Assembly: GCA_964504915.1 (NCBI GenBank) | Contig: CAZDFH010000001.1 | Coordinates: 119,339-183,338 of the forward strand | From: CAJBLF01 sp964504915 | GTDB taxonomy: Bacteria > Patescibacteriota > Gracilibacteria > Absconditabacterales > Absconditicoccaceae | Direction: 5' to 3' | Length of the DNA stretch: 64,000 nucleotides | Shown: positions 35,527-46,582 of the stretch, one piece after another | How the letters are laid out: every line of letters begins with the position of its first letter | Numbering within the stretch: position 1 is the first letter of the stretch | Translations under genes and position numbers: made by a program | The notes under the pieces: model-generated | The model's database searches: none | What the model saw: the letters and a program-made list of their open reading frames with translations, nothing else | What the model was told of the DNA's origin: nothing

Positions 35527-37275
35527 TTATCAGTAAATTTCTTTATTATAGCAATCTTCGCAATATATTTTGAACGGACTCTCTTGCTTATATACACTTA
35601 GCATGTCACTTCAACAGGTATCGCACGTGCGAAGGTGCAACTGATTGGCAGGCATCCTTGCACGTCTTTCTTGATTTCTTATGTCTGGGTGTTTGTGAGG
35701 TAGTGGCAATTTAAGTTTACGATAAAATGCTAATTCTAATGCAGTAATCTTAAATGGTCTCCCAGAAGACTCACATTGAATGATTTTTTGAAGGATATCA
35801 TCTGTAGCTTCGTCAATCGTGGGAAGGTCACTTGCTGGGACCAGTTCTCCAGCATCAGGAAAGGGTATTGTATAATCAGATCGTTTATATCATTTCTGCA
35901 TTATCCCCTCTTTAGTACTTGGCATATGTTCTTGTGCAACGGTCTCGTTGTACCCAAAAGGAGATGTCTGTGGATCGTAAAATTCTCACCACTCTTGTGT
36001 CTTGATCATATGTTCAATGATGTTTGGCACTATTTTCTCATATTCTTCTTTCGTATATTGCTTATTAAAGATGCAATATTCTTGGTTCTTGAGCCCTATA
36101 CAGCCGAAGCAATGCGTGCAAGCGTGACAATCATTACAGTAATACGCATATTTGCACTTCCATGATCGGCAGCTGAAAAGTACATTATATCCATCATCTG
36201 GTGTCATTCCTTCATAGCATAGCTCTGACTTCCAGCATTGCAGATCGAAACAATTCGTGATTCTATCAGAGTTGATACAATATCTGCTTTTCTCTGAATC
36301 ATAAATATTATATCAAAGAATATTCTTTGAGTGAAAAATATTATTTCCTATACTATTGGTAGATCCTATAGTATTCATCCCTTTTCTTGGATGGCTCTTG
36401 AGTAAATCATCGAATCTATGTTGAAACGCTCAGATACCTTGGCTTTGCACTATGTTTATCTGATATTCGTATTCTTCTTTTGTTACTTGTTGGTTAAGGA
36501 AACAATATTTCTGATTTTTTAATCAGACACAAGCAATACAAGCATCACATCCTTGCAAGTCCGATCATAATATACAATTCGAACAATCAGTAGATTCAGC
36601 AAGATATATACAGTTATAGATGTTAGACGAATATACACATTGATAACAGAAACTGGATTTATTTATCACGGTATCACAATCGATGAGATCATTTGATGTG
36701 TTGCAATGATGACAATAACAACAGTTTTTCGTATCACCCATTTCGAAACACATGAAACAATCTTTTCCCAAGGCAAAGTTGGTGGTGTATACACAATTTT
36801 GGCTGCCGACTCACTCATCATTTATAGAAGCTAGCTTGGGAACGTCCATATCTAGGTTGTGAAATTGTTCACTGAAAGATGTAGTGAAATCAAAATCTTT
36901 ACCGTAATCCAACGCGTTTCGCTTGTCGCTTCGCCATTCTTTCGTTTCCAAAACTTTATATGTCTTATCAGGAGAATATATGGAAATGATAGGGTTTCCC
37001 GTAAGATGGGAATTCCTGCGGTAAAAAAATCTCTCATTGTAAAAAGCTAATCTCCTTCTCAATCTTTCTTCTGGGCATAGTGTCGGTGTCGGGATGAGAA
37101 ACTTTTTTCCGTTAAACGTAGGACTTATCTTTTCGTAAAAATCCAAATCTGACTGAAAAATCGCAAACGGTTGTCCGCTTACTTTGCAGGTCTTCCACTC
37201 TACGATCGGATCGCCTGCCCCGTCTTTAGTGGGGCTAGTTTGTCTGGATATAAATTTATAAACTTCTTCTTGCAT
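35527..37275 (-). CDS. CRP19: type 2 Cys-rich paralog with N-terminal insert
   Basis: 582 residues. Starts MQEEVYKFISRQTS with an insert PTKDGAG before DPIVEW; TCKVSGQPFAIF and LCPEERLRRR follow. First block CCYCHHCNTSNDLIDC; second ends CTHCFGCIGLKNQEYCIFNK. C-terminal CDTCGSDMLSVYKQ and CEDCYNKEIY, Gly-TGA, TAA. An in-frame ATG at 37287 exists, but 37275 aligns with CRP14. The leader motif at 37280-37325 is nearly identical to that of CRP11. Function unknown. Confidence 0.88.
37214..37234. repeat. In-frame GC palindrome, short type, in CRP19
   Basis: Same element and site as in CRP17 with one change in the right arm (AGTGGGG), encoding PTKDGAG. Confidence 0.75.
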
Positions 37276-37279
37276 GGAA

Positions 37280-37325
37280 GGATACATTGATAAAAGCTCC
37301 CTTTGGTCGCGATAAAATGATAAAC
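37280..37325 (-). promoter_or_regulatory. Leader motif upstream of CRP19
   Basis: Same sequence as at 19054-19099 with two or three changes, at the same distance from the start codon. Confidence 0.5.
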
Positions 37326-37347
37326 TCCAAGGTCTAAGTTCTACAGA

Positions 37348-39081
37348 CTATCAATACATTTCTTTGTCATAACAAGTTCCGCAATATATTTTAAATGCTG
37401 AGCTGGATGGATATACTGAGAGTATTTCTTTATTGCAACTATCACAATTTCTCATGAAAAGATCTTTGGATGGTCTTTGTTGCAATCTTTCCTGATGGCG
37501 TATATCTGGGTGTTTGGTTGGTAATGCTATCTGTTGTTTACGAAAAAATTCCAATTCTTGTTTTATAATTCTAAAAGGTCTTCAGCTCACTTCGCAGATA
37601 ATAATTTTTTCTGTGATGTCGTCAGTTGCTTCCTGTATCGTAGGGAGATCTTGTGCTTGTATCGTCTCTGCTCAGTTTGGGATATTAATGGAGACTTCAT
37701 TATCCATCCACGAGTATCCTCTTTGTGCCGATTCAATTCTCGTCAAAGGAAAATACTCATGAGCCAAAGTTTCATTATAGCAGAATGGTGTCATACTAGC
37801 AGGGAAAAATTCTCCCCAGCTACCATTCACTATCATATTTTCTATGATCTGACCAGCTAATTTTTCGTATTCCTCTTGAGTATACTGCTTATTAAGAATG
37901 CAATACTTTTTATGTTTAATCCCTACGCAAGCGATGCAATGAGATGAATAATATGTATCTATACAAAATATTAAGTCTGAATCCTCTGTACCGCGTCCAC
38001 AAAATATACCTTTGTGATTACTATATCCTACACACTCGTAGCACATCGTCGTGTTGGTAGAAAAGTTCATATCATAAGCATCGGCATATTTTATACCGAC
38101 CTCAGCACAATATTTTAGTTGTTTCGCATCTACTACATCAAAGCATGCTATTAAGTCCGATGATCCATTATTATCATTACCCAAGCATTTTTCGCATCCT
38201 ACATTATATACGTGGTTCCTAGGAGACTGTTTGAGTAATGCATCGTACTTAGCCATAAATTCTTTCTTAGCTTCGGGATCTGACAATGAGCGTAAGGTTT
38301 TTTCGTATTCTTCCTTAGAACATTTCTGGTTTAACACCATATGTTGCCCACCTATTATATTCACACAGCCTAAGCAGTACTGACAATTTTTGCAATTATA
38401 TAAGTAACTAGAATCACGACATTCTTCTGCATATACAGAGTTGAATACCTGATAACATTTAGCTATCCTGACGCTATTATAGCAGTGTTCTGATTGCACA
38501 TTTAGATACCCATCGAAGTCGTAATTACACTGCATGTCCACTCTGCAATAACAAGAGTTTTCGCAATATCCACATCCTACGTTCATATAACAATTCTTTT
38601 GTGCAAAACCATAATTACAATAATCGCAATTCTCCATTTGATAGCCGTTGTATAGTGATGCCTGAGGAATCGAGGCATATAGCGTACCTAGTTGTTGAAA
38701 AAAATCTTGGGATGAATCGTAATCTCTCCCATACTCCATTGGGTCTCGTTTATCTGATCGTCGATCCTTGAAATTATATACCTTATGTATCTTGTCCGAC
38801 GAAAAAATAGATATCATGGAGTCTCCTGTAAGATCACAAGTTCTCTTATACAATTTTCTTTCATTTCTCCATGCCAATCTCCTTCTCAATCTCTCTTCTG
38901 GGCACAGTGTCGGTGTCGGGATGAGAAACTTTTTTCCGTTAAACGTAGGACTGATCTTTTCGTAAAAATCTTTATCTGACTGAAAAATCGCAAACGGTTG
39001 TCCGCTTACTTTGCAGGTCTTCCACTCTACGATCGGATCGTTGGTCTGTCTTGATATAAACTCGTATACCTTGCGATCCAT
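37348..39081 (-). CDS. CRP20: type 2 Cys-rich paralog, few UGA codons
   Basis: 577 residues. The first 469 codons contain no TGA, so it is the longest open frame in the array under any code. Starts MDRKVYEFISRQTNDPIVEW; TCKVSGQPFAIF and LCPEERLRRR form the type 2 finger. First block CYCRVDMQCNYDFDGYL and CKNCQYCLGCVNIIGGQHM; second block has SSHCIACVGIKHKKYCILNK. C-terminal CDSC and CGTCYDKEMY, Gly-TGA, TAG (others use TAA). Lacks the PAKDGAG insert. Function unknown. Confidence 0.9.
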
Positions 39082-39143
39082 TCGGCACAGTCAACGATTA
39101 AAATATGATAATTACTAATCCTCAACTTTTCAACCTTCAACTA

Positions 39144-39215
39144 TTTCACACCACGATATTTTACTAGCTTCGGAGACGCATGCAATGCGTCTCTACAAGA
39201 ACTTATGGTGTGAAA
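39144..39215. repeat. 72-base inverted-repeat element, copy 1
   Basis: Terminal inverted repeats TTTCACACCA/TGGTGTGAAA with an internal hairpin AGACGCAT-GCA-ATGCGTCT. A second copy lies at 52902-52973; its stem arms differ but stay complementary. No coding capacity. Confidence 0.75.
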
Positions 39216-39226
39216 TTCAATTCGAG

Positions 39227-41482
39227 TTAGATAATCGGTTCGCTGAAATCTTCGATAGTCTTGATAACATCAGCCTGCTTCTCTTCCAATACTTTCTTAG
39301 CTTCAGCTAATGATCTTGCATATTTGGCTCTAGATAATTCGTAGAGCTGTGCAATATAATCTTTTCTAATGAGTGGATCTGGGATATAACAACTCTTCAG
39401 TCCAAACGGGTCTTTTACCTGTCACTTTACCAATAATTTACAATAGAACTCTCTCATATTTAAGTTGGCTAAGTCATATCCTTCTAAGAATGGTGTAAAC
39501 TGCTGTTTGACGTATTCTGCATCTTCTGGCGAAATTCTGAAACTTACTAACGTTCCCACATTACCAAAGAGTGAATCTGAAATATTTGGTGGAATCTGCT
39601 TGAGATACTGATGCGCTACGGACAACGATAATCCATATTTTCTTGCTTCAGAAAGGATTTCGTTGAAGGTGTCTGTAGCAAAATTCTGGAACTCATCTAC
39701 ATACAAGAAAAATGGAGTCCTCTCATGTCTATCTACATTTTGTCTACCGATTGCTGTCTGAAATAATTTGGTCACGAACATTGCTCCCAAAAATCACATA
39801 ATCTCCTCTTGAAGTTTCCCCTTGGGAAGCTTGATAAGAAGAATTTTGCTCGTATCCATCACTTCTCTAAAATCTAATCTATTCTCTGGAGAGGCAAAAA
39901 TATTTTTGAGCATTTCGATAGAAAGCAATTGTCCTACTTTATTTAAGATCGGCATAATGGCCTCTGTGTTGAATTGTTGTGACCAACCAGCAAACTCATT
40001 CGTCCAGAAGTTTCTAACCACATCATCAGACACTGCATCGATCATCGTATATCTAAAGTCCTTGTCAGTCAACGCTCTGATGATATCAAATAACGTGGAT
40101 CCTGGTTTATCCAACAACGCCAAGAAGATCATCCTTAGCACGTGTTCGAGCTTTGGGTTCCAGTTTGCTCAGAAAAACTTTTTGAAGATATCGATAAATC
40201 ACTTTGCAAGGATTTGTTTGGATTCTGTCTCTTGGACATCAAGCGGATTGAAACAGAATGGATATTGTTCATCTGTTGGATCAAAAATAATGACGTCGTT
40301 TTTGCGAGACTCTGGGATATGCATCATAATCTCTTCGATAGCATCACCATGAGGATCAATGACTCAGATTCCTCTCCCCTGCTTGATATCGTTGATCATG
40401 AGGGAAAGTAAAAATTTGGACTTTCCTGTACCTGTCTTTCCTATGACGTACATATGTTTGAGTCTGTCTTCATCATAGATACCGATAGGCACTTTGATAG
40501 ATCTATAATCTGATATTCCCATAATATTGATGTCCTGAGGAAAGTTTTTTGGTAGTACTTCTCCATTACTCTCGATGGTATATTCGAAGGTTGGTATACC
40601 TACTGGCAAAGCAAGCTTTTTCGCTCTGATAGTCAGTAAGGATGTTTCATTTTTTGGATTTTTGGGGAAGTGAAAGAATGAAGAAATTTCTTGCGACGTC
40701 ATAAAAAATTTCCCAAAGTTTCCATTAAATTCTTTGATCTGATTTAGAGATACAATATTTTTGTGCATTTTGACTTGAAACTGATTGAGTGGATAGTTTT
40801 TGAATACTAGGAAATTATTAAATAAAGTTTTGATCCTTGCTTCAGCTACGGCTTTGTTTTGTGACTCTACGATAAAGTACAGCTTTGTCTCAAATAGATT
40901 ACTCTGAAGTTTGTCTCTAAAATAATCGTGTCACGTAGATCTCCAGTTCTTCTGGATCTTGTGATTGAAAATGTATCTGTAGAAATTGAGTGCTAGCTTC
41001 CATTTGAATATCCGATGTAGAAATTTGGATCTTACGAAAAAGACGAAACTCTCGTTGACGACTGGCCTCATCTCTACGAAAAATCCTACTTTATCATTGA
41101 TAACGTCAAAGTTTTCAAAGGTACGAAACATGTTGAAGATAAAATCAGAGTTATCTTCATTATCCATCTTGAATGGAAAGAACCGATCATTGCTCAGCTT
41201 CAATTCTCCGATGACTGATTTCGTTTTGTCGTATGCTCGGACATGTTTATCATCTGCAGTTAATTGGAAATTGTTGAAATGAGTGTAAAACTGCGATTCA
41301 AATGTAGAGTATGTCCTCGGATTGGACGTGTATGAATAATAGATTTCACCCTTGTTGTAATGCAAGCCGATAGTAAACTTTTGCTTGAGCATCGTCTTGG
41401 AAATATCTTCTAGGAAATCATGGAAAATTTTCCTTCCCTTATCGAATGAATGATATATTTTGATGAGATAACTTGTACTCAT
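39227..41482 (-). CDS. VirD4/TraG-like type IV secretion DNA-transfer ATPase
   Basis: 751 residues. Walker A GKTGTGKS at about residues 348-355 after HMYVI; Walker B FFLYVDEFQNF near 591-601; also VIDPHGDAIEEIM and AHQYLKQIPPNISDSLFGNV with arginine-finger-like VSFRISPEDAEYVKQQF, the usual layout of the DUF87/TraD-type coupling ATPases. The N-terminal 230 residues (MSTSYLIKIYHSFDKGR) show no clear membrane helix. Proteins of this kind are common in candidate phyla bacteria and could serve DNA uptake or transfer; no other secretion genes are visible nearby. The two GC elements flanking it are repeats. Confidence 0.85.
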
Positions 41483-41790
41483 AGAAAAATCAATTAAGAA
41501 TTGAAGAAGAATGAGACGTAAGACTTGAGACGTAAGACATACGACTTCAATCTTGTTACTTATGTCTTGTTACTTACCTTGCCTACCGGTAGGCAGGTGT
41601 CTCAATACTAGGTACTAGACACTCAATATTCAGTATATACATTTACTGGGTGAAATCAAAGGCATTTAGGGAAAATGACTTGATTTGTCTGACTCAAAAC
41701 TTACCATTTTATCGTGGTCCCGCAATACTGCGGGAGAACTTTTATCGTGAGTCGCCTAGGCGGAGAACTTTTATCATTTTATCATTCAAT
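41483..41790. other. Gene-free stretch with tandem AT repeats and palindromes
   Basis: Holds near-repeats of GAGACGTAAGACTT (about 41510-41560), the palindrome GCCTACCGGTAGGC (about 41579-41598), and the leader motif directly before the next gene. No open frame that looks like a gene and no RNA gene seen. Confidence 0.6.
41706..41784 (+). promoter_or_regulatory. Leader motif with two hairpins upstream of the SIMPL gene
   Basis: TTTTATCGTG, hairpin CCCGCAATACTGCGGG, GAACTTTTATCGTGAG, hairpin CGCCTAGGCG, GAGAACTTTTATCATTTT, then the ATG a few bases later. The same frame (TTTTATCG ... CTTTTATCA) with a different core precedes metG, CRP11 and CRP19. Confidence 0.5.
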
Positions 41791-42573
41791 ATGGAAAACA
41801 ACAAATCAAACTGAATTTTTTTGCTTGTATCGGCTATCGTATTGGCAGTCGTCTTCTTATTCGTCGGATTATCTCTGACGAGCACGTTGAAAAATAACCA
41901 ACAAACCTCTCAAGGGATTACCAATACTATCTCTGTCGTAGGAGAAGGAAAAGCTTCTGTCGCACCAGATATGCTTGTAATCAATGTGTCTATCTCTGAG
42001 CTTGCTAGCACTACAGAACTAGCACAAAAACAAGCTGACGACAAGATAACTAAATTGAAAGTCATTTTGAAAGCTGCCGATATCGCTGACAAAGATATCA
42101 AGACAACGAATGTAAATTCCTATCCAGAATATGATTGGAGTAACGCGAACGGAAGGAAATTATTATGATACAGAGTGCAGCAAAGTTTGACTATCAACGT
42201 CAGTGGAGAAAGCTTTGCAGACAAATGAGGAAATATCGTCACTCAGATTTCTAAAATTGGTGGAGTCAATGTAGACAATACCTATTTTGATCTCAAAGAT
42301 AAGGTAGCTGCATATCAAGGAGCTCGTGACAAAGCCCTTACTGATGCCAAAGCCAAAGCTGAACAATTAGCAAAAGCCAGTGGAGTAACACTTGGCAAAC
42401 CAGTTATGATCACTGATAATACATCATCCTACAATCCACCTATCTATTATGCTAATGCTAAAGCAGAAGGTATGTGAGCAGTTGCATCAGATGTAGCGAC
42501 TCCAAGCACTTCATTATCTCCTGGAGAGACTGAGGTGACTATTAATGTAAATGTTATGTATCAAATCAAATAG
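41791..42573 (+). CDS. SIMPL domain (DUF541) protein, membrane-anchored
   Basis: 260 residues. One N-terminal membrane helix (IFLLVSAIVLAVVFLFVGLS) and then the SIMPL fold: ISVVGEGKASVAPDMLVINV, a conserved start, KAADIADKDIKTTNVNSYPE, GYRVQQSLTINVSG, and ARDKALTDAKAKAEQLAKAS plus GVTLGKPVMI near the end. Family members are secreted or periplasmic proteins of unclear function. Several TGA glycines (e.g. before YRVQQ). It converges on CRP21 across a shared terminator. Start fixed by the leader motif just upstream. Confidence 0.88.
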
Positions 42574-42635
42574 ATCGGAGATTGGAGATGGTAGATTGTA
42601 GGCCGGGCTCCCATCTAAGTTCTAAGTTCTCCTAT

Positions 42636-42675
42636 CTAAAAAAAAGCTCCTGACAATGCTCGGGAGTTTTTTTAG
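42636..42675. terminator. Bidirectional intrinsic terminator
   Basis: A run of A, stem GCTCCTGA/TCGGGAG and a run of T. It lies between the converging SIMPL gene (plus) and CRP21 (minus) and could serve both. Confidence 0.75.
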
Positions 42676-42690
42676 TAAATGAAATTATTT

Positions 42691-44385
42691 TTACCCATAT
42701 ATTTCCTTATTATAGCATTGCTCACAGTAGACTACTTCCGGCCTCCCCGCCACGTCGGGCAAGTCTGGAGCATACGTCGTTTGCATGTCAGTGCCACATT
42801 TACTACATGTTCTATTTCGAAGTTTACGTGGATTCCTCAATTTGATTCTTTCAGCGTGACGAACATCAGGATGTTTCGTAGGAAGTGGAAGATTATGTTT
42901 ATTGTAGAATGCTAATTCTTGTGGAATTATGCGAAATGGCTTACTGCTGACTTCACAGATAATCACATCTTTCGCATCGGTTTTGGGAAATGGAGCTTCG
43001 TAGTCGGATCGTTTGAATCATTTGGCAAGTGCCTCTTCTTTGGTGAATGGATAATATTCCATAGCAACTGTTTCATTGTATCAGAAAGGTGAAATATGAG
43101 ATGGGAAGAACTCTCACCATTCGGCGCCTGCCCCGTCTTTAGCGGGGTCAGCTATCATTTTTTCTATTATTTGTGGCACAAGTTTTTCATATTCTTCTTT
43201 GGTGTACTGTTTATTTAGGATGCAGTATTCCTTATTACGTAGTCATATACAACCGAAGAGATTTTTGGATGAGATTACTTCGAAGCAGTAGAATATATTG
43301 AATATATTGTTTCTACAAGAGATACTAAAATGCACATCTGTAGCGTCAAATCATACTTCAGAGCATTCATAGATCTTCTGCATTCTTAAACCAAATTGAT
43401 CTACATCATAACAGTTTTTATTGGGTCAATTATATATTCTTTCACAGTATTTCATACTCTCGGACTCTTGTATATCAAATGACTCGTATACATACTTACA
43501 GTTGATAATATTATCTCATGAGACACGTTCATTATTGATGCCGTGGAAGCTTTTTTCTGGTAATCAGCGGAAGAACCTTCTAGCCGTATCTTTCAAGACA
43601 TCGGTTGTGTCTCTGCTAATTATGGCCTGTATCTTTTCTTCATATTCCTCTTTGGAGTATACTTTATTCTCGATACAATATGATTGGTTAATTAAGTTTT
43701 TGCACGAAAAACAGTTACTGCATCAGATACAATCTTGTAAATAATATGAGTTATTACAATCTTTACATGCCTGAGAATAGAGTAAATTATAGCAGTTGAA
43801 ACAATCTATACACTCATACATCTCATTGGAATAGAAACAATTTAACGCATCTACCACATTTTTACATTCTTTGATCCCAGTGCCGAAGAAGCATTTCTCA
43901 TTCAAGGAGGAATGGAACATAAGATAGCAATCCTTCTGTTGTCCAGCATAATTGCAAAAAGAAGAATTTTCGTCGATAGTAAAATCTGTATTTAAGTTTA
44001 CATGAGGAATCTTTTTGTTGAGTTCATCAAACTGCTGGAAGAACATTTTGGAAAAATCATATGCTTTCCCATAGTCCAAGGGATTTCGCACATCACTTCG
44101 TCGAGTCTTCTGGTTATATACAGTCAACCCCTTATCTGGAGAATACATGGATATCATAGGCGCTCCTGTCTTACTGCATGTGCTCTGGTAGAGTTTGTAC
44201 ATATTCTGCTGAGCCAATCTCCTCTGCTGACGACAATCTGGGCAGAGTGTGGGTGACGGGATTGCATATTTTTTTCATGCGAGAATAGGAGAAATTTTTT
44301 CATAAAAAGCCAAATCTACATCAGTTATAGCGAAAGATGTGCCGCAAAATTTGCATTGTTTAGTCTCGACTATTTTTTCGTCCAT
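42691..44385 (-). CDS. CRP21: type 1 Cys-rich paralog overlapping lgt
   Basis: 564 residues. Starts MDEKIVETKQCKFC; CPDCRQQRR completes the finger. First block CFNCYNLLYSQACKDC. Two inserts: PAKDGAG before AEWGEFF (43127-43147) and DLPDVAG in the ribbon loop, YAP-DLPDVAG-RPEVVY (42741-42767). C-terminal CSKCG and CEQCYNKEIYG with last Gly GGG. Its ATG lies 16 bases inside the lgt 3' end; an in-frame ATG at 44403 would overlap more. It is apart from the main array, after a secretion ATPase and a SIMPL gene. Function unknown. Confidence 0.87.
42741..42767. repeat. In-frame GC insert in the ribbon loop of CRP21
   Basis: Encodes DLPDVAG in place of one residue of the YAPERPE loop. CRP9 has a related insert (13941-13963, DLSAGV) at the same place; both share CAAGTCTGG. 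Confidence 0.6.
43127..43147. repeat. In-frame GC palindrome, short type, in CRP21
   Basis: CCCCGTCTTTAGCGGGG again, here in the linker after the second Cys block rather than the N-terminal module, encoding PAKDGAG. The different position argues for an independent insertion. Confidence 0.8.
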
Positions 44386-45221
44386 CACTTCACTGATTTT
44401 CATAGTAAAACAATTCCGAGTAAAAAGAATATGATAAAAAACCATTGGCTTATCGTAAACCATCATCTATATTCTAACTGTGAATCGGCTCTGAAATATT
44501 CTAAGAGAAATCTGACAAAACTATATCGCATGAGAAATATTGCTGACCACAGTCACGGATGCCACACCTTTTTACGTAGTTGGTGGCGAAACACGAATAG
44601 TCATATCACAAACGTCACGATTCATTCGAAGAAAAAAGCCAGCCAGTTTGTGTTTACCCTCAGAAACGAATCTACTGCTGGGTAGACGTGAAAAATATTT
44701 AGATCGTGAAGGAGAGAAAACAACGGATATCCCAAACGTGGTAACCGATCACTCACAAGCACTCCATACAGTTCTTGGTTGAGATAATTTCATAATCTGC
44801 CGAATGCGATACCGATAGGCAATAGTAACAATAAGATATCAAAGAGCACGAGTAGATCTTTGCTTGTCCCTTTTTTCCATTTTCGAAATGCAAGGAATGC
44901 TATGATTACGCCAAACAGTCCGCCGATAAATGACATACCTCATTGCCAAAATGCGATAATCTCACTTGGATGATGAAGAAAATAGCTGAAGTTGTAAATA
45001 ATGACATGACCTAGCCTTCATCACACCAACACACCCAAAAAGATGAAAATTAGTAGATTTTCCAGGTTTTTATCTAGGATATCTTGCCCCCGGGGAGAAA
45101 TAGTAGCCAGATATTTCTTTCTGGCAATATACTTGAAGCCGATATAACCAAATGTGAACCCTAGGAGATACATGATCCCATATCGATAGATGTGAATTGG
45201 TCAGAGTGAGAATGCTATCAT
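44370..45221 (-). CDS. lgt: Prolipoprotein diacylglyceryl transferase
   Basis: 283 residues, usual length for Lgt. The first step of lipoprotein maturation: transfers diacylglyceryl from phosphatidylglycerol to the lipobox Cys at the cytoplasmic membrane. Seen: MYLLGFTFGYIGFKYIARKK, GGRLGHVIIYNF, the SEIIAFWQGGMSFIGGLFGV segment and GIAFGRLGNYLNQELYG, the family signature. Many conserved glycines are TGA, so no long open frame shows under the standard code. Membrane helices throughout. Ends inside the CRP21 start. A lipoprotein substrate is encoded at 54220-54906. Confidence 0.88.
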
Positions 45222-45418
45222 GGTATAGACATAAGATGTAAGACATAAGATTTCAGATTTGAGGTTTGAGACTTGAGGTATTTGTTTAGATACTCATGTC
45301 TCACTACTCACATCTCATATCTTGATACTCATATCTATTTAAAATGCAATTTCAAAAAGTATTGAGAAATACCCAGAAAAGGATATCTGTTATCTGTTTT
45401 TACCCATTTTACTCCTCT

Positions 45419-45652
45419 ATGAAAATCCAAGTCTTTATTACTCCATGAGCCAAGCAAGAGAAATTGGACATCCAGAAGGATCTTCTGGGACAGGAAGTCT
45501 ATAAGATTCGATTGCAAGCAAGACCAGTAGAATGAGAAGCCAATGAAGCATTAATAGCATTTCTTGCTAAACATTTTTCTGTGATAAAGAAAAATATTCG
45601 CATCCTTCACGGTGCGAATACGAGACATAAAATTATTGAAGTTATGAAATAA
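45419..45652 (+). CDS. DUF167 / YggU family protein
   Basis: 77 residues. MKIQVFITPGAKQEK, YKIRLQARPVEGEANEALI, FLAKHFSVIKKNIRILHGAN and TRHKIIEV match the small UPF0235/DUF167 family (PVEG-AN and the final R-K-x-I) of unknown role. Both conserved glycines (PGAK, VEGEAN) are TGA, so it is invisible under the standard code. Its stop is immediately followed by the converging mscS stop. Confidence 0.85.
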
Positions 45653-46582
45653 TTATACTGGCTTTACTTCTTCGACTGGAGCAACAGGAGCCGCTACTGC
45701 TTCTATTTTTTCAGCAGGCACTGGTTTTTCTTCGACCTTCTTTTCTACTGGTTTCTTTTTGGTGATATCTCTATAGAGTTGTATTAATCATTGTTGGACT
45801 TTGGATTTCATTACTTCTGTTGGCAAGCCAGCATTTGGATCGAAACAAAAGGTTACTTTGAGTTTACAGGTTTTTTCATTGAAACTATCTATCAAAATCT
45901 GTGTATATTCCTTATTAATCACAAAAGCATAACTATTTACTTTCTCAGTCGTTATCGACAATATCTTTTCTATATCGGCTACGAGCTCTACTGTAATATC
46001 GATATCTAATTTCAAGACAGACTCTAAACTATAGGTCTTGATAGAAGATTCTACAAATTTGGAATTGGGTATCACTACTCTTCTAAAGTCGAATGATCTG
46101 ATAATCACATCTTTCATATTGATCTCCTCTATTCTTCCCAAGACATCTTTCCTATCTATTTCTATGGAGACGATACTGCCTGGTTGATATTCTTTGGTGG
46201 TAAAAATCATAATTCCAGAAATCAGATTGGACAATGTGGCCCTAAATGCGAATCCTACTCAGATAGAGATACCTCATAGGATAAGTCCTACATTGATACC
46301 CACGATACTAAAACTCACAAACAAAGATAGCATAGCCAAGGCATAGAAGATGATATCCCCTATCAATGCCGATACATTCTCTATCTGTTTGTTTCACTTG
46401 AGAATAAAGTTTCTGGTAATCTTATTCTTGATAGCTGTCGCTACGATTTTGGAAATTGCGAGTAAGATGAAACTTACCACAATTGCAGCGACAATGGCTA
46501 TGAGTTTGGACACAAAAGGATTATTGTAGAGTGCCATAATGGTATCTCGCAATCCTCAGGTAGCTTTGGTAACGGTATTCAT
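45653..46582 (-). CDS. Small-conductance mechanosensitive channel (MscS family)
   Basis: 309 residues. Three or four hydrophobic helices, the last pore-like (GGISIGVGFAFRATLSNLIS), then the beta domain YQPGSIVSIEI, GRIEEINMKDVIIRSFDFR and VVIPNSKFVESSIKTYS, the family hallmark. It opens on membrane tension to release solutes. The C-terminal tail is Pro/Ala/Glu-rich (PVPAEKIEAVAAPVAPVEEV), low complexity. ATG at 46582 follows no clear ribosome site. Confidence 0.88.

Noticed and set aside
1..39081. A CRISPR array, given regular repeated DNA
   Set aside because: The period is about 1.7-1.8 kb and follows protein-coding copies; no short direct repeats with unique spacers and no cas genes.
39227..41482. 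An integrative conjugative element around the VirD4-like ATPase
   Set aside because: No relaxase, integrase, pilus or attachment site visible nearby; such ATPases are also chromosomal in candidate phyla bacteria.
1..44385. The array as a string of pseudogenes broken by many stops
   Set aside because: All breaks are TGA; with TGA as Gly every copy has an intact frame of a length divisible by three with conserved ends.
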